A stretch of 8,092 nt of DNA from Puniceicoccaceae bacterium (GCA_003566795.1 PXBU01000148.1:1-8092), one strand, 5' to 3'; shown: positions 1 to 6,274, counted from the stretch's first letter. Numbers and translations: made by a program. Notes: generated by a model from the sequence alone, not told the origin.

Positions 1-219
1 ACCCTGGGCATGTTCATCGCCGGGCTTTCCCAGCTCAATCCCGAGTTGATGGAGGCGGTGAGTGGGCGATTCGATGCGGCAGACGTTAGGGCTCTCGTCT
101 ACCACGAGCTGCCGGAGACGCCGGAGGCGCGGCAGGCGATGATTGACGAGGTTCGCCGGTCAGCGGAGTTGCGTCAACGTTTCAACCTCTTCGAGTTGAA
201 TTGGGGGAACTCGGATTGA
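1..219 (+). CDS. 3' end of an unrecognised gene (partial at the left edge)
   Basis: The frame is open to the first base of the window (codons Thr-Leu-Gly precede the first ATG at 10), so this is most likely the C-terminal part of a longer protein rather than a 69-residue one. The residues are ordinary soluble-protein types, with alternating charged and hydrophobic positions (for example FDAADVRALVYHEL and EARQAMIDEVRRSAELRQRF) that suggest amphipathic helices. There is no membrane segment and no motif I can name. It ends with TGA at 217-219, five bases before a possible GTG start of a second small frame. I cannot assign a family. That it is coding is fairly likely from its composition; its function is unknown. 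Confidence 0.5.
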   Translation, partial: TLGMFIAGLSQLNPELMEAVSGRFDAADVRALVYHELPETPEARQAMIDEVRRSAELRQRFNLFELNWGNSD

Positions 220-223
220 GGAC

Positions 224-367
224 GTGTTGGGGTGGCTTGCCAATGCGCTCAGCGTAGAAATACGTGCCGCAGGCATTACGGCGATTCGACAGGCGGTTGA
301 GCGAGGGACGGGGACATCACCGGACCAGTTTCAGAAAGGGAACGTATCCCTCCACGATGAGCGGTGA
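224..367 (+). CDS. Possible small gene, unknown function
   Basis: A 47-codon frame that would start at GTG 224 (TTG 227 is the alternative) and stop at TGA 365-367. It follows the end of the preceding gene by four bases. The translation looks protein-like, with a segment GWLANALSVEIRAAGITAIR that could form a helix, and its codon composition resembles that of the preceding frame. No strong ribosome binding site is visible; GAGG at 218-221 lies too close to the start. It could be a real small operon member, or the frameshifted continuation of the preceding gene. I do not recognise it. Confidence 0.3.
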   Translation: MLGWLANALSVEIRAAGITAIRQAVERGTGTSPDQFQKGNVSLHDER

Positions 368-422
368 GGGGATGGATCACCCGGTGGTGTTGCCCGTTTT
401 CGCGGCCTCACCTACGGGCTAA
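357..422 (+). pseudogene. Possible 5' stub of a gene cut by the tandem repeat
   Basis: An ATG at 357 overlaps the end of the preceding small frame by 11 bases, as in translationally coupled operons. It opens a frame of only 21 codons (MSGEGMDHPVVLPVFAASPTG) that stops at TAA 420-422. That stop lies in the first bases of the 267-bp repeat (GGCTAATGG), so the frame may be the remaining start of a gene interrupted when the repeat arrived. It is short enough to be chance. There is no homology evidence beyond the arrangement. Confidence 0.15.
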
Positions 423-942
423 TGGCTGCAGCGCCTCCGGCGTTCGGAGGGTTCGGGACTGCCGAAGGCGAACCTGCCGTTTGTGCTGTGTTCATGTATT
501 TGCACGAATGAAGAATACCACGCGTCAACGCATATACTGCCGCAATGACTATGCAGCGCATACTGGCCGCTGAATACCCAGAAAAAGGGGCGCTAGACCT
601 TGCGTTGTTTTCGTGGAATGCCAGTTGGTCGCAATCCTTAAAAGTCAACACATATACTGCCGCAATCATAGTGAACGAATACTGGCTAATGGCTGCAGCG
701 CCTCCGGCGTTCGGAGGGTTCAGGACTGCCGAAGGCGAAACTGCCGTTTGTGCTGTGTTCATGTATTTGCACGAATGAAGAATACCACGCGTCAACGCAT
801 ATACTGCCGCAGTGACTATGCAGCGCATACTGGACGCTGAATACGCAGAAAAAGGGGCGCTAGGCCTTGCGTTGTTTTCGTGGAATGCCAGTTGTTCGCA
901 ATTCTTGAAAGTCAACGCATATACTGCCGCAGTCATAGTGAA
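417..942. repeat. Two-copy tandem repeat, 267-bp period
   Basis: Unit 1 spans 417-683 and unit 2 spans 684-942; the second lacks the last few bases of the period. By hand alignment the two copies differ at 11 of 259 positions with no indels, about 96% identity. Each unit contains a perfect 6-bp hairpin, CCTCCG-GCGTT-CGGAGG, and a small GCC-GAA-GGC hairpin just after it. Because 267 is a multiple of three and stops are rare, frames stay open across both copies on both strands. In the long minus-strand frame, however, about 10 of the 11 differences change the amino acid, so purifying selection in that frame is not visible. I take it as a non-coding repeat placed directly upstream of the large dehydrogenase gene. 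It is not a known element to me. Confidence 0.85.
524..931 (+). repeat. Four copies of a short motif with core CATATACTGCCGCA
   Basis: The motif GTCAAC-(G or A) followed by CATATACTGCCGCA begins at 524, 644, 791 and 911, all in the same orientation. The spacing is 120, 147 and 120 bp, so it occurs twice in each 267-bp unit. Similarity extends weakly for about 20 further bases, to an ATACTGG block, between the two copies of a unit. Each unit may therefore itself come from an older duplication. The core contains TATACT, which resembles a -10 box, but no convincing -35 box sits at the right distance. A protein-binding or recombination site is possible; nothing in the sequence decides it. Confidence 0.6.
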
Positions 943-955
943 GGCACTATTAGAA

Positions 956-987
956 TTCCCGCATTGCAATCGCGATCTGCGGGGGAA
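956..987 (+). promoter_or_regulatory. Hairpin and small palindromes in the leader of the dehydrogenase gene
   Basis: Between the repeat and the ATG at 1006 lies an inverted repeat, CCCGCA (958-963) and TGCGGG (978-983), extendable to TT/AA with a two-base bulge. Its loop carries ATTGCAAT (963-970) overlapping ATCGCGAT (969-976), both perfect 8-base palindromes. It could be an operator or an mRNA structure near the start; either role is inference. The GGGGGA at 981-986 is about 20 bases from the ATG, too far for a normal ribosome binding site. Confidence 0.25.
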
Positions 988-1005
988 ATACTGCTCCGAC
1001 CATTG

Positions 1006-4000
1006 ATGAAAAAGATCGATACCCTTCTTATCTCGCTTGTTTTGGCATGCGCGTCCGCCAGCGGCCAGATCACGGAACCCTTGCCCGAACCGCTGCCCTC
1101 CGGGCTCGCGGTCGAGGTCGAACCATGGCTCACCATCCCGGCCAGCAGCGGCTCGGCACCCCGCGCGCGCATCAATCATGTGAAGCCGACTCCGGGCGAA
1201 GCGCGCCTGTTCTGTAACGATCTGAGGGGCAGGCTCTGGTCCATCGCCGACACCGAGGCCACCAGCGCGTCGATGTTTCTCGATCTGGCCGGGCATTTCC
1301 CGCTTTTCATTGATTCGCCCGGTCTTGGCACCGGCTTCGCGTCATTCGCCTTTCACCCGGAGTTCCGCCAGCAGGGCGCACCGGGCTACGGAAAATTCTA
1401 CACCGCCCACAGCGAATCATCAGACGGTCCCGCTGCGGATTTCGCGGGGCCCACCAGCCCGAGCATCAGCCAGTTCGGTGTCATTACCGAATGGACGATG
1501 GACGATCCTGCGGACGACGCCATCGTCCTCAGCCCGGCCAACTTCACCAAGCGCGAGTTGATGCGCATCGCCTTTCCCTACCATTTTCACTGCGTTCAGG
1601 AAATCGCGTTTCACCCGTATGCAGCGCCGGGCGATGAGGACTACGGCTGCCTGTTTATCTGCGTGGGCGACGGCGGATCTATCGTGATTGACCGACCGGA
1701 TAATATCGGACGCATCGATTCCGTGCTCGGCACCATCCTGCGGATCGCCCCCGTGCTCGCGCTGGGACAGGATGAGGCGGACTTCGTCGCATCCACCAAT
1801 GACCAATACTTCATCCCTTCCGGCACCGACAACGCCAACCCATTCGTCCATGCCGCCGATCCGACGCCGGGCGACGGATTTCCGGTGGTGCGCGAGATTT
1901 TCAGCTACGGGTTCCGCAATCCCCATCGCATCTCATGGGATTCGGGGGGCGAGGGCGCGATGTTCTGCGGTAATATCGGCGAGAAGCAGGTGGAGGAAAT
2001 CGAACGCGTCGTGAAGGGGGCCCATTACGGCTGGCCCGCTCGCGAAGGTTCCTTCCTGTTCGATCCCACGGATAAAAACCGCGTCTATCCACTCCCCGAG
2101 CCCGATACCGGCCCACAGCCCTCTCCACCCGCGCCCGAAAACTACACCTACCCGGTCAGTCAATACGGTCACAACGCCCCAAGCAACGCCGTGGTGGGCG
2201 GCTACGTTTACCGGGGCACCGCCATCCCTGACCTCGTGGGCGAATATCTCCATGGCGACATCGTCAACGGCACGCTCTTCATCGCGGAATCCGCCGCAAT
2301 GAACCTCGCCAGCAACACCACCACCGGCAGCCAACCGGCACCGCCACGCACCTTGGCTGTCAAATCCCTGGGCAGCCTCACCACCTTCCGCTCGATCATT
2401 GGAGCCAGCCGCGCCGATCTGCGTTTTGGCCGCGATCACGAGGGCGAACTTTATCTCCTCTCCAAGCAAAACGGCACCATTTACCGCCTCGGGCCGGATA
2501 GCAATCCGGGTGGCGACGCGCCCGTCGGCGGATTGGACGACTGGACGCCGGTGGCCGATTTTGAAAGCGGCGTTCCCGCCGATCTCGTCATGTCGGTGCC
2601 CGGCAGCTCGGTGCAAGTGGTCAACGATCCGCTCGAAGGCGCGTCGAACCGCGTGCTGCGCGTGCGCTCGGCGGGCACCACCATCCTCAACGCCCACCTG
2701 CCGATCCCGGAAATCGAAGATGGCAGTCACGGCACCTTGTTTTTCCGGTTCATGGTGCCCGAGCAAAACCATGATTACAACTGGGGGCTCAGCGAACAGA
2801 CGAATCCCGCAGAATACAATGACTTCAAGGTGCAGTTGCGTTCGCTGAATCAAAGTGGATGGATCGAGACGCGCGACGGCGGCACGTTCAACAACGCCTT
2901 CCCGCTGGAGAGCAATACCTGGTATTCGGTGTGGATGCAGATCCACAACGCCAGCGGCACCGGGGCGGACGACTACAATATATACGTGCAAGGCGGCCCC
3001 TTCGGCACGCCCACCCTGGTGCGGACCGGCGTCCGCTTCCGCACTGGCATCGCCGACAGCCTGCGCACCTTCTTCTGGCGGGTGCAGCCGAGCGGGGAAA
3101 TCTATTTCGACGACATCCACGTCGATACCGGCACCGGAAACCTGACCGCTCCCGTCGCCAGCGACTGGCGGCGCGTGGAGGACTTCGAATCCGCCGATCC
3201 GCTCGCCGCGTGGGAAAGCCATGCCAGCGGTGAGGCCCTGGTGGAACTGGAAACCGCAGAAAACGGCGACCACACGCTGCGCCACGCCGCACCGGCAGGC
3301 AGCGCATTGTCCACACTTGCCCGCCGCCTGCCGATCCTCACGCAGGTGGGGCAGAAAATATCCCTGCGTTTCCGGATGAAACTCGAAAGCGACGATCTCG
3401 AACACCATCTTGGACTTTCCACCGCGAACCACGCCGACCCCGCGCTCTATGGCCTGGATGACTTCGAAGCGCAGATGCGCCTGGTGCCCGCCGCAGGGGG
3501 TGGGGCGCAATTGGAATTGTATGACGGCCCGGCGGGTGCCGAGGCCTTCATCCCGGCCACTGCGAATGGCGCAGCACTGCCACCCTTGGAGACCGGGATA
3601 TGGTATGACGTCTGGATTATCGCCGACAATGCCGGGTTCGCCTCCGGGGGCCAAACCTGGACGGCCTACCTCCGGGGCGGTGCGATGCCACGCCCCACGC
3701 CGCTCGGCGAAACCCTGTTTTTCCGCCGCCAGACCGAGGCACCGATCACCCATTTCCTGAACATCGCCCGCAGCGGTGCGGGCGCGGGCAACGGCGTCTT
3801 GCAACTCGACGATCTGTATGCCTTCCCCGGCGAAGACCGGAGTGATCCCCTCGCGCCGACCCCGCTCCCCGCGAGCATCCAACCGCAAGGGGAAATGTTC
3901 GATCTTTCCTTCGCCACCCTGCCAAGCTGCCGCATCCAGCTATTGCGATCCGAAGATCTCATCACCTGGTCCCCGGAGGGCGAAACGCTCGATGGCGACG

Positions 4001-4668
4001 GCACACCGGTCGTCATGAGTGTGCCGAAGGAAGGTCCGCGGGGCTTCTTCCGCGCCGAAGCGCGTTCGCGGCGGGTGTTTGCGGCAGACGAGTGGTCGCT
4101 CGCACTGCCGGGTGGGCCACCATTACCAGCCGATCTTGAAGTTCTGCCATCCAGCACCTGGGAGCACGCGCCCGATCTGCTTACGCTCTCCACCACCGGC
4201 CCGCAGGTCGATGGCATGGTGAGGCGTCCCGCTGGCTACGCGCTCGCTCCCGGGGATTGGCGCAACGCCACTCTCACGGTTGAGGCCCGCACCCTGGAGC
4301 CGCCCAGCGTCATCAACCGCGATATCGTGCTCATCTTCGGCTACGTCGATGAAACCCATTTCTACTACGCCCATATCAGCTCGAATTCGGATGGCACGGC
4401 CCACACGGTGATCATGCGGGTGGACGGCGACGACCGCAGCGTCATTCACAGCCCGTCCATTGTCAGCCCGGCACCGCTCGGATCGGATTGGCATGTGCTG
4501 CGCGTGAGCCACCGCGCGACGGGCGAGATCGAGGTCTTCGTCGATGACATGGAAGACCCGGTCATGACTGCCAACGACACCCGCTACCCGGCAGGCCGGA
4601 TGGGCTTCGGCACCTTCGACGACCCGGCCGAATTCCGCGCTGCCGAGATTACGGGCGAGCGTCGATGA
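1006..4668 (+). CDS. Exported PQQ-dependent sugar dehydrogenase-like (GSDH) protein with jelly-roll modules
   Basis: A 1220-residue protein. The frame extends upstream to 880, but that part lies in the repeat; ATG 1006 begins a signal sequence (MKKIDTLLISLVLACASASG), which fixes the start. VLAC around Cys15 is a weak lipobox, so lipoprotein anchoring is possible. Residues about 50-496 match the glucose/sorbosone dehydrogenase beta-propeller: GFASFAFHPEF (110-120), HCVQEIAFHP with His195 where the family has its catalytic HxxG-type histidine, GDGG (221-224), LGTILRI (241-247), GFRNPHR with Arg304 at the PQQ-site arginine position, and GAHYGWP (338-344). Known members oxidise sugars or sugar-like alcohols and aldehydes in the periplasm using PQQ. 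Jelly-roll/LamG-like segments follow at about 513-716, 720-945 and 1024-1220, with a short beta-rich insert (about 959-1018) of the type common in Verrucomicrobiota. No CxxCH haem motif and no PEP-CTERM tail are seen. The substrate is unknown, and cofactor use is inferred from the fold. Confidence 0.85.
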   Translation: MKKIDTLLISLVLACASASGQITEPLPEPLPSGLAVEVEPWLTIPASSGSAPRARINHVKPTPGEARLFCNDLRGRLWSIADTEATSASMFLDLAGHFPLFIDSPGLGTGFASFAFHPEFRQQGAPGYGKFYTAHSESSDGPAADFAGPTSPSISQFGVITEWTMDDPADDAIVLSPANFTKRELMRIAFPYHFHCVQEIAFHPYAAPGDEDYGCLFICVGDGGSIVIDRPDNIGRIDSVLGTILRIAPVLALGQDEADFVASTNDQYFIPSGTDNANPFVHAADPTPGDGFPVVREIFSYGFRNPHRISWDSGGEGAMFCGNIGEKQVEEIERVVKGAHYGWPAREGSFLFDPTDKNRVYPLPEPDTGPQPSPPAPENYTYPVSQYGHNAPSNAVVGGYVYRGTAIPDLVGEYLHGDIVNGTLFIAESAAMNLASNTTTGSQPAPPRTLAVKSLGSLTTFRSIIGASRADLRFGRDHEGELYLLSKQNGTIYRLGPDSNPGGDAPVGGLDDWTPVADFESGVPADLVMSVPGSSVQVVNDPLEGASNRVLRVRSAGTTILNAHLPIPEIEDGSHGTLFFRFMVPEQNHDYNWGLSEQTNPAEYNDFKVQLRSLNQSGWIETRDGGTFNNAFPLESNTWYSVWMQIHNASGTGADDYNIYVQGGPFGTPTLVRTGVRFRTGIADSLRTFFWRVQPSGEIYFDDIHVDTGTGNLTAPVASDWRRVEDFESADPLAAWESHASGEALVELETAENGDHTLRHAAPAGSALSTLARRLPILTQVGQKISLRFRMKLESDDLEHHLGLSTANHADPALYGLDDFEAQMRLVPAAGGGAQLELYDGPAGAEAFIPATANGAALPPLETGIWYDVWIIADNAGFASGGQTWTAYLRGGAMPRPTPLGETLFFRRQTEAPITHFLNIARSGAGAGNGVLQLDDLYAFPGEDRSDPLAPTPLPASIQPQGEMFDLSFATLPSCRIQLLRSEDLITWSPEGETLDGDGTPVVMSVPKEGPRGFFRAEARSRRVFAADEWSLALPGGPPLPADLEVLPSSTWEHAPDLLTLSTTGPQVDGMVRRPAGYALAPGDWRNATLTVEARTLEPPSVINRDIVLIFGYVDETHFYYAHISSNSDGTAHTVIMRVDGDDRSVIHSPSIVSPAPLGSDWHVLRVSHRATGEIEVFVDDMEDPVMTANDTRYPAGRMGFGTFDDPAEFRAAEITGERR

Positions 4669-4679
4669 GACCACAGGGA

Positions 4680-4713
4680 ATTTTCATTTGGCGGCGGAGC
4701 GCCGCATGAAAAT
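4680..4713 (+). other. Hairpin just after the dehydrogenase gene, possible weak terminator
   Basis: ATTTTCAT (4680-4687) pairs with ATGAAAAT (4706-4713), and inside it GCGGC (4691-4695) pairs with GCCGC (4701-4705), with a 3-base bulge on the left arm. It begins 12 bases after the stop codon. No long T-run follows on the plus strand, so termination would be weak or factor-dependent. It could also be part of a small dispersed repeat, since TTTTCATTTGG recurs inverted nearby. Confidence 0.4.
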
Positions 4714-4817
4714 GCATTTGAGATCCCAAATTTAAGATTTGATAAAAGATACCGGGAATCAAGATTGTTTCCAAATGAAAAAGCCCTGGATGAGAGCACA
4801 ACAACGCAAATTTTCTC

Positions 4818-4847
4818 TTGCTAAATATGAGGATGGATTACTATAGT
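4818..4847 (+). promoter_or_regulatory. Candidate sigma-70-type promoter for the PEP-CTERM gene
   Basis: TTGCTA at 4818-4823 and TATAGT at 4842-4847 are separated by 18 bases within the AT-rich part of the intergenic region, about 100 bases ahead of the chosen start. A second TTGACT at 4868-4873 lacks a good partner. This is a pattern match only; promoter consensus in this phylum is not well fixed. Confidence 0.3.
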
Positions 4848-4944
4848 TATCATAGAATCTTTTTATCGTTGACTCTTCTCATTCGTTATGAGATTCTCTG
4901 ATACACTTAAAACCTCGAAACCTGACCAAAAACCACACAAGCTC

Positions 4945-5718
4945 ATGAAGAAGATCCATCACCACATCACTACCGCATCGATCTGCGGCATGCTCGCATT
5001 CCTCGCACCCGCCACTTCCCAAGCCAATTTCTCATTGGTGGACAGTATGGAAGGTGCGAACAACTGGACAGGTGCTGGCGGCATCGTCACCGATCCAGCC
5101 AATCCGAGTAATAACGTGTATGGCATCACCGCTGGTGAAACGACTCCTATTGGCGCGACCCTGGGCTTGGGCTCTGGGATTGCGGATGGGACTACCGGGA
5201 CGCTCTTCTTCCGCATACGATCCACCGCCGACGCTAGTGGTGATTTCGACTGGGTCTTCGGCTCGAGCATCGATAGCCCCACAGACTGGGGTGATTATAT
5301 CGGTTACGGTGGAATGAACTCAGACGAAAGCCGTACCAGCCCTGGCGAGCCAATGTTCGTGAGGGATGATGGTTTCAAATCTGTCGGCGCCGCTTCAGCC
5401 GACACCTGGTATAACGTGTGGTTGGTCCTCGATAATGATGGAAAAGAGACGACGATGTATTACAACACCGGCTTGGGGACCCCGGCCACGGATTCTTCCA
5501 CGCTTTTCGCGTCCGGAGCTTTCCGCAATGTGAATACCGATGCCATCACCACGCTATGGGTCCGCAATAACGAGCCCGGAACGACTGGCTACATCGATGA
5601 TATTTATCTCGACACCACCGGCAGCAATCTAGCCAACCCCATTCCTGAGCCTTCTTCCTATGCGCTGATTGCCGGCATGCTCGGCCTGTGCTGGATCATG
5701 CTTCGTCGCCGCTGCTAG
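4945..5718 (+). CDS. Secreted single-module PEP-CTERM protein related to the neighbouring dehydrogenase
   Basis: A 257-residue protein from ATG 4945. ATG 4888 is in frame but would place 19 polar residues before the signal peptide (MKKIHHHITTASICGMLAFLAPATSQA, cleavage near residue 27), so 4945 is preferred although no Shine-Dalgarno is seen at either. The mature part is a beta-rich jelly-roll-like domain with GTLFFR, DTWYNVWLVLDN and YIDDIYLDTTGSN. It ends in a PEP-CTERM sorting signal: Pro-Glu-Pro at 234-236, hydrophobic ALIAGMLGLCWIML, then RRRC. Known PEP-CTERM proteins are processed by exosortase and linked to export and exopolysaccharide or matrix. The blocks named above recur in the first jelly-roll of the upstream dehydrogenase (GTLFFR, NTWYSVWMQIHN, YFDDIHVDTGTGN), so the two genes share a module. 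The 276-bp gap suggests its own promoter. Confidence 0.85.
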   Translation: MKKIHHHITTASICGMLAFLAPATSQANFSLVDSMEGANNWTGAGGIVTDPANPSNNVYGITAGETTPIGATLGLGSGIADGTTGTLFFRIRSTADASGDFDWVFGSSIDSPTDWGDYIGYGGMNSDESRTSPGEPMFVRDDGFKSVGAASADTWYNVWLVLDNDGKETTMYYNTGLGTPATDSSTLFASGAFRNVNTDAITTLWVRNNEPGTTGYIDDIYLDTTGSNLANPIPEPSSYALIAGMLGLCWIMLRRRC

Positions 5719-5749
5719 GACCTGGTAGCAACAAGAGTTTTGTTCATTC

Positions 5750-5783
5750 GTCGCAGGGTTGGCTTTGCCACCCTGCGACTTTT
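5750..5783 (+). terminator. Rho-independent terminator of the PEP-CTERM gene
   Basis: GTCGCAGGGT (5750-5759) pairs perfectly with ACCCTGCGAC (5770-5779). An inner GGC-TTT-GCC stem sits after a single bulged T, and TTTT follows at 5780-5783. It lies 31 bases after the stop codon, the usual place for an intrinsic terminator. Confidence 0.85.
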
Positions 5784-5806
5784 CTATGCCCCAGCGCAAG
5801 CTGCGG

Positions 5807-5842
5807 GTCGGGGAGATCAAGTACTGGCATTTATCCACAAAT
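5807..5842 (+). repeat. Left arm of a 36-bp inverted repeat
   Basis: The arm consists of GTCGGGGAGAT, six variable bases, CTGGCATTTAT, one variable base, then CACAAAT. The same pattern lies inverted at 6189-6224, and 30 of 36 positions agree. It starts 24 bases beyond the preceding terminator. A frame reading VGEI..WHL.TN is shared by both arms when each is read in the arm's own direction. That could reflect descent from a coding sequence, but both are too short to call a gene. Confidence 0.65.
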
Positions 5843-5881
5843 TGGACTTCCGCAAAAGCGGCTAAGAAGGCGGGGTTTGAT

Positions 5882-5978
5882 GTAGGGGCTTTCCTGGGGA
5901 AGCCCGCGAGCGTGCGGAGCGTTATGGAAAGACCGGAGGCAGCGCAAGATTCGCGGGTGGCGCGAGCACCACCCCTAC
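5882..5978 (+). repeat. REP/MITE-like palindromic element, copy A
   Basis: A 97-bp element with inverted ends GTAGGGG (5882-5888) and CCCCTAC (5972-5978). It holds a first hairpin of GGGCTT (5886-5891) with AAGCCC (5900-5905), and a second hairpin GGGTGG-CGCGAGCA-CCACCC near the right end. It shares its first ~32 bases and its right end with copy B. No transposase is present, so this is a non-autonomous or REP-type repeat. The reading frame that crosses it (5759-5995) has no recognisable product. Confidence 0.7.
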
Positions 5979-6032
5979 GGGATGATCGCGAATAGCGGAT
6001 GCGTCATGACTAATACAAAGGAGGTTCACTCT

Positions 6033-6132
6033 GTAGGGGCTTTCCTATGGGAAGCCCGCGAGCGCTCGGGAGTGTTGCGATCAGAGAGTGGGCCCTACAA
6101 CGTTCGCGGGTGCCGCAAGCGAACACCCCTAC
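6033..6132 (+). repeat. REP/MITE-like palindromic element, copy B
   Basis: A 100-bp direct copy of the preceding element. Its ends are GTAGGGG (6033-6039) and CCCCTAC (6126-6132). Its first hairpin has a 9-bp stem, GGGCTTTCC with GGGAAGCCC, containing one G-T pair and the loop TAT. The right part carries GTTCGC...GCGAAC. The two copies agree best in the first 32 bases and the last ~30, while the middle differs. This is the pattern of REP-type elements, where structure is kept more than sequence. Confidence 0.7.
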
Positions 6133-6188
6133 GAAAAGAAAATGCGACGCAATCCGGGGGACTTGAAGGGAAAATATCTCCATCCGGT

Positions 6189-6224
6189 ATTTGTGTATAA
6201 ATGCCAGGATGGAATCTCCCCGAC
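6189..6224 (-). repeat. Right arm of the 36-bp inverted repeat
   Basis: This is the reverse complement of the pattern at 5807-5842: GTCGGGGAGAT, six variable bases, CTGGCATTTAT, one base, CACAAAT. The two arms face inward around a segment of about 350 bp containing both REP-like copies, so the whole block 5807-6224 could behave as one composite element. Nothing further is seen between this arm and the bidirectional terminator. Confidence 0.65.
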
Positions 6225-6274
6225 TACGGTCCGATGCAGAATTTGTTGCGCTGTAGGCTATTAGGTAGTCACGC

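Larger units (their letters stand above)
4669..4944. other. Intergenic region with several short inverted repeats
   Basis: No gene is seen here. Besides the hairpin after the stop codon there is a perfect 11-bp inverted repeat, TTTTCATTTGG at 4681-4691 and CCAAATGAAAA at 4771-4781, enclosing AT-rich sequence with overlapping ATTTG/CAAAT pairs. The following stretch (about 4805-4900) is markedly AT-rich and probably carries the promoter of the next gene. Confidence 0.5.

Noticed and set aside
524..931. Integron attC sites or a CRISPR-like array in the repeat region
   Set aside because: The spacing is 120-147 bp, there is no GTTRRRY/RYYYAAC pair, and the spacers are copies of each other rather than unique.
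545..1006. Plus-strand frames of 64-77 codons in the tandem repeat that look like small proteins
   Set aside because: The equivalent frames in the two copies differ mainly by amino-acid-changing substitutions and have no recognisable motif.
412..1296. Long minus-strand frame of 294 codons with an internal 89-residue repeat
   Set aside because: It spans the tandem repeat and the start of the dehydrogenase gene; it stays open because 267 is a multiple of three. About 10 of 11 copy differences change the residue, and the rest is the antisense of a well-supported gene.
1933..3888. 651-codon minus-strand frame opposite the dehydrogenase gene
   Set aside because: Antisense shadow of a GC-rich gene with strong domain evidence on the plus strand; no motifs of its own and Arg/Gly/Ala-rich as expected of a shadow.
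5759..5995. 78-codon plus-strand frame after the terminator
   Set aside because: It begins within the terminator hairpin and then runs through the inverted-repeat arm and REP-like copy A; no family is recognisable and it is better explained by the repeats.
5982..6200. 72-codon plus-strand frame after copy A, with an AAAGGAGG nearby at about 6017-6024
   Set aside because: It is made mainly of REP-like copy B, and the Shine-Dalgarno-like sequence is followed by no start codon at a proper distance.
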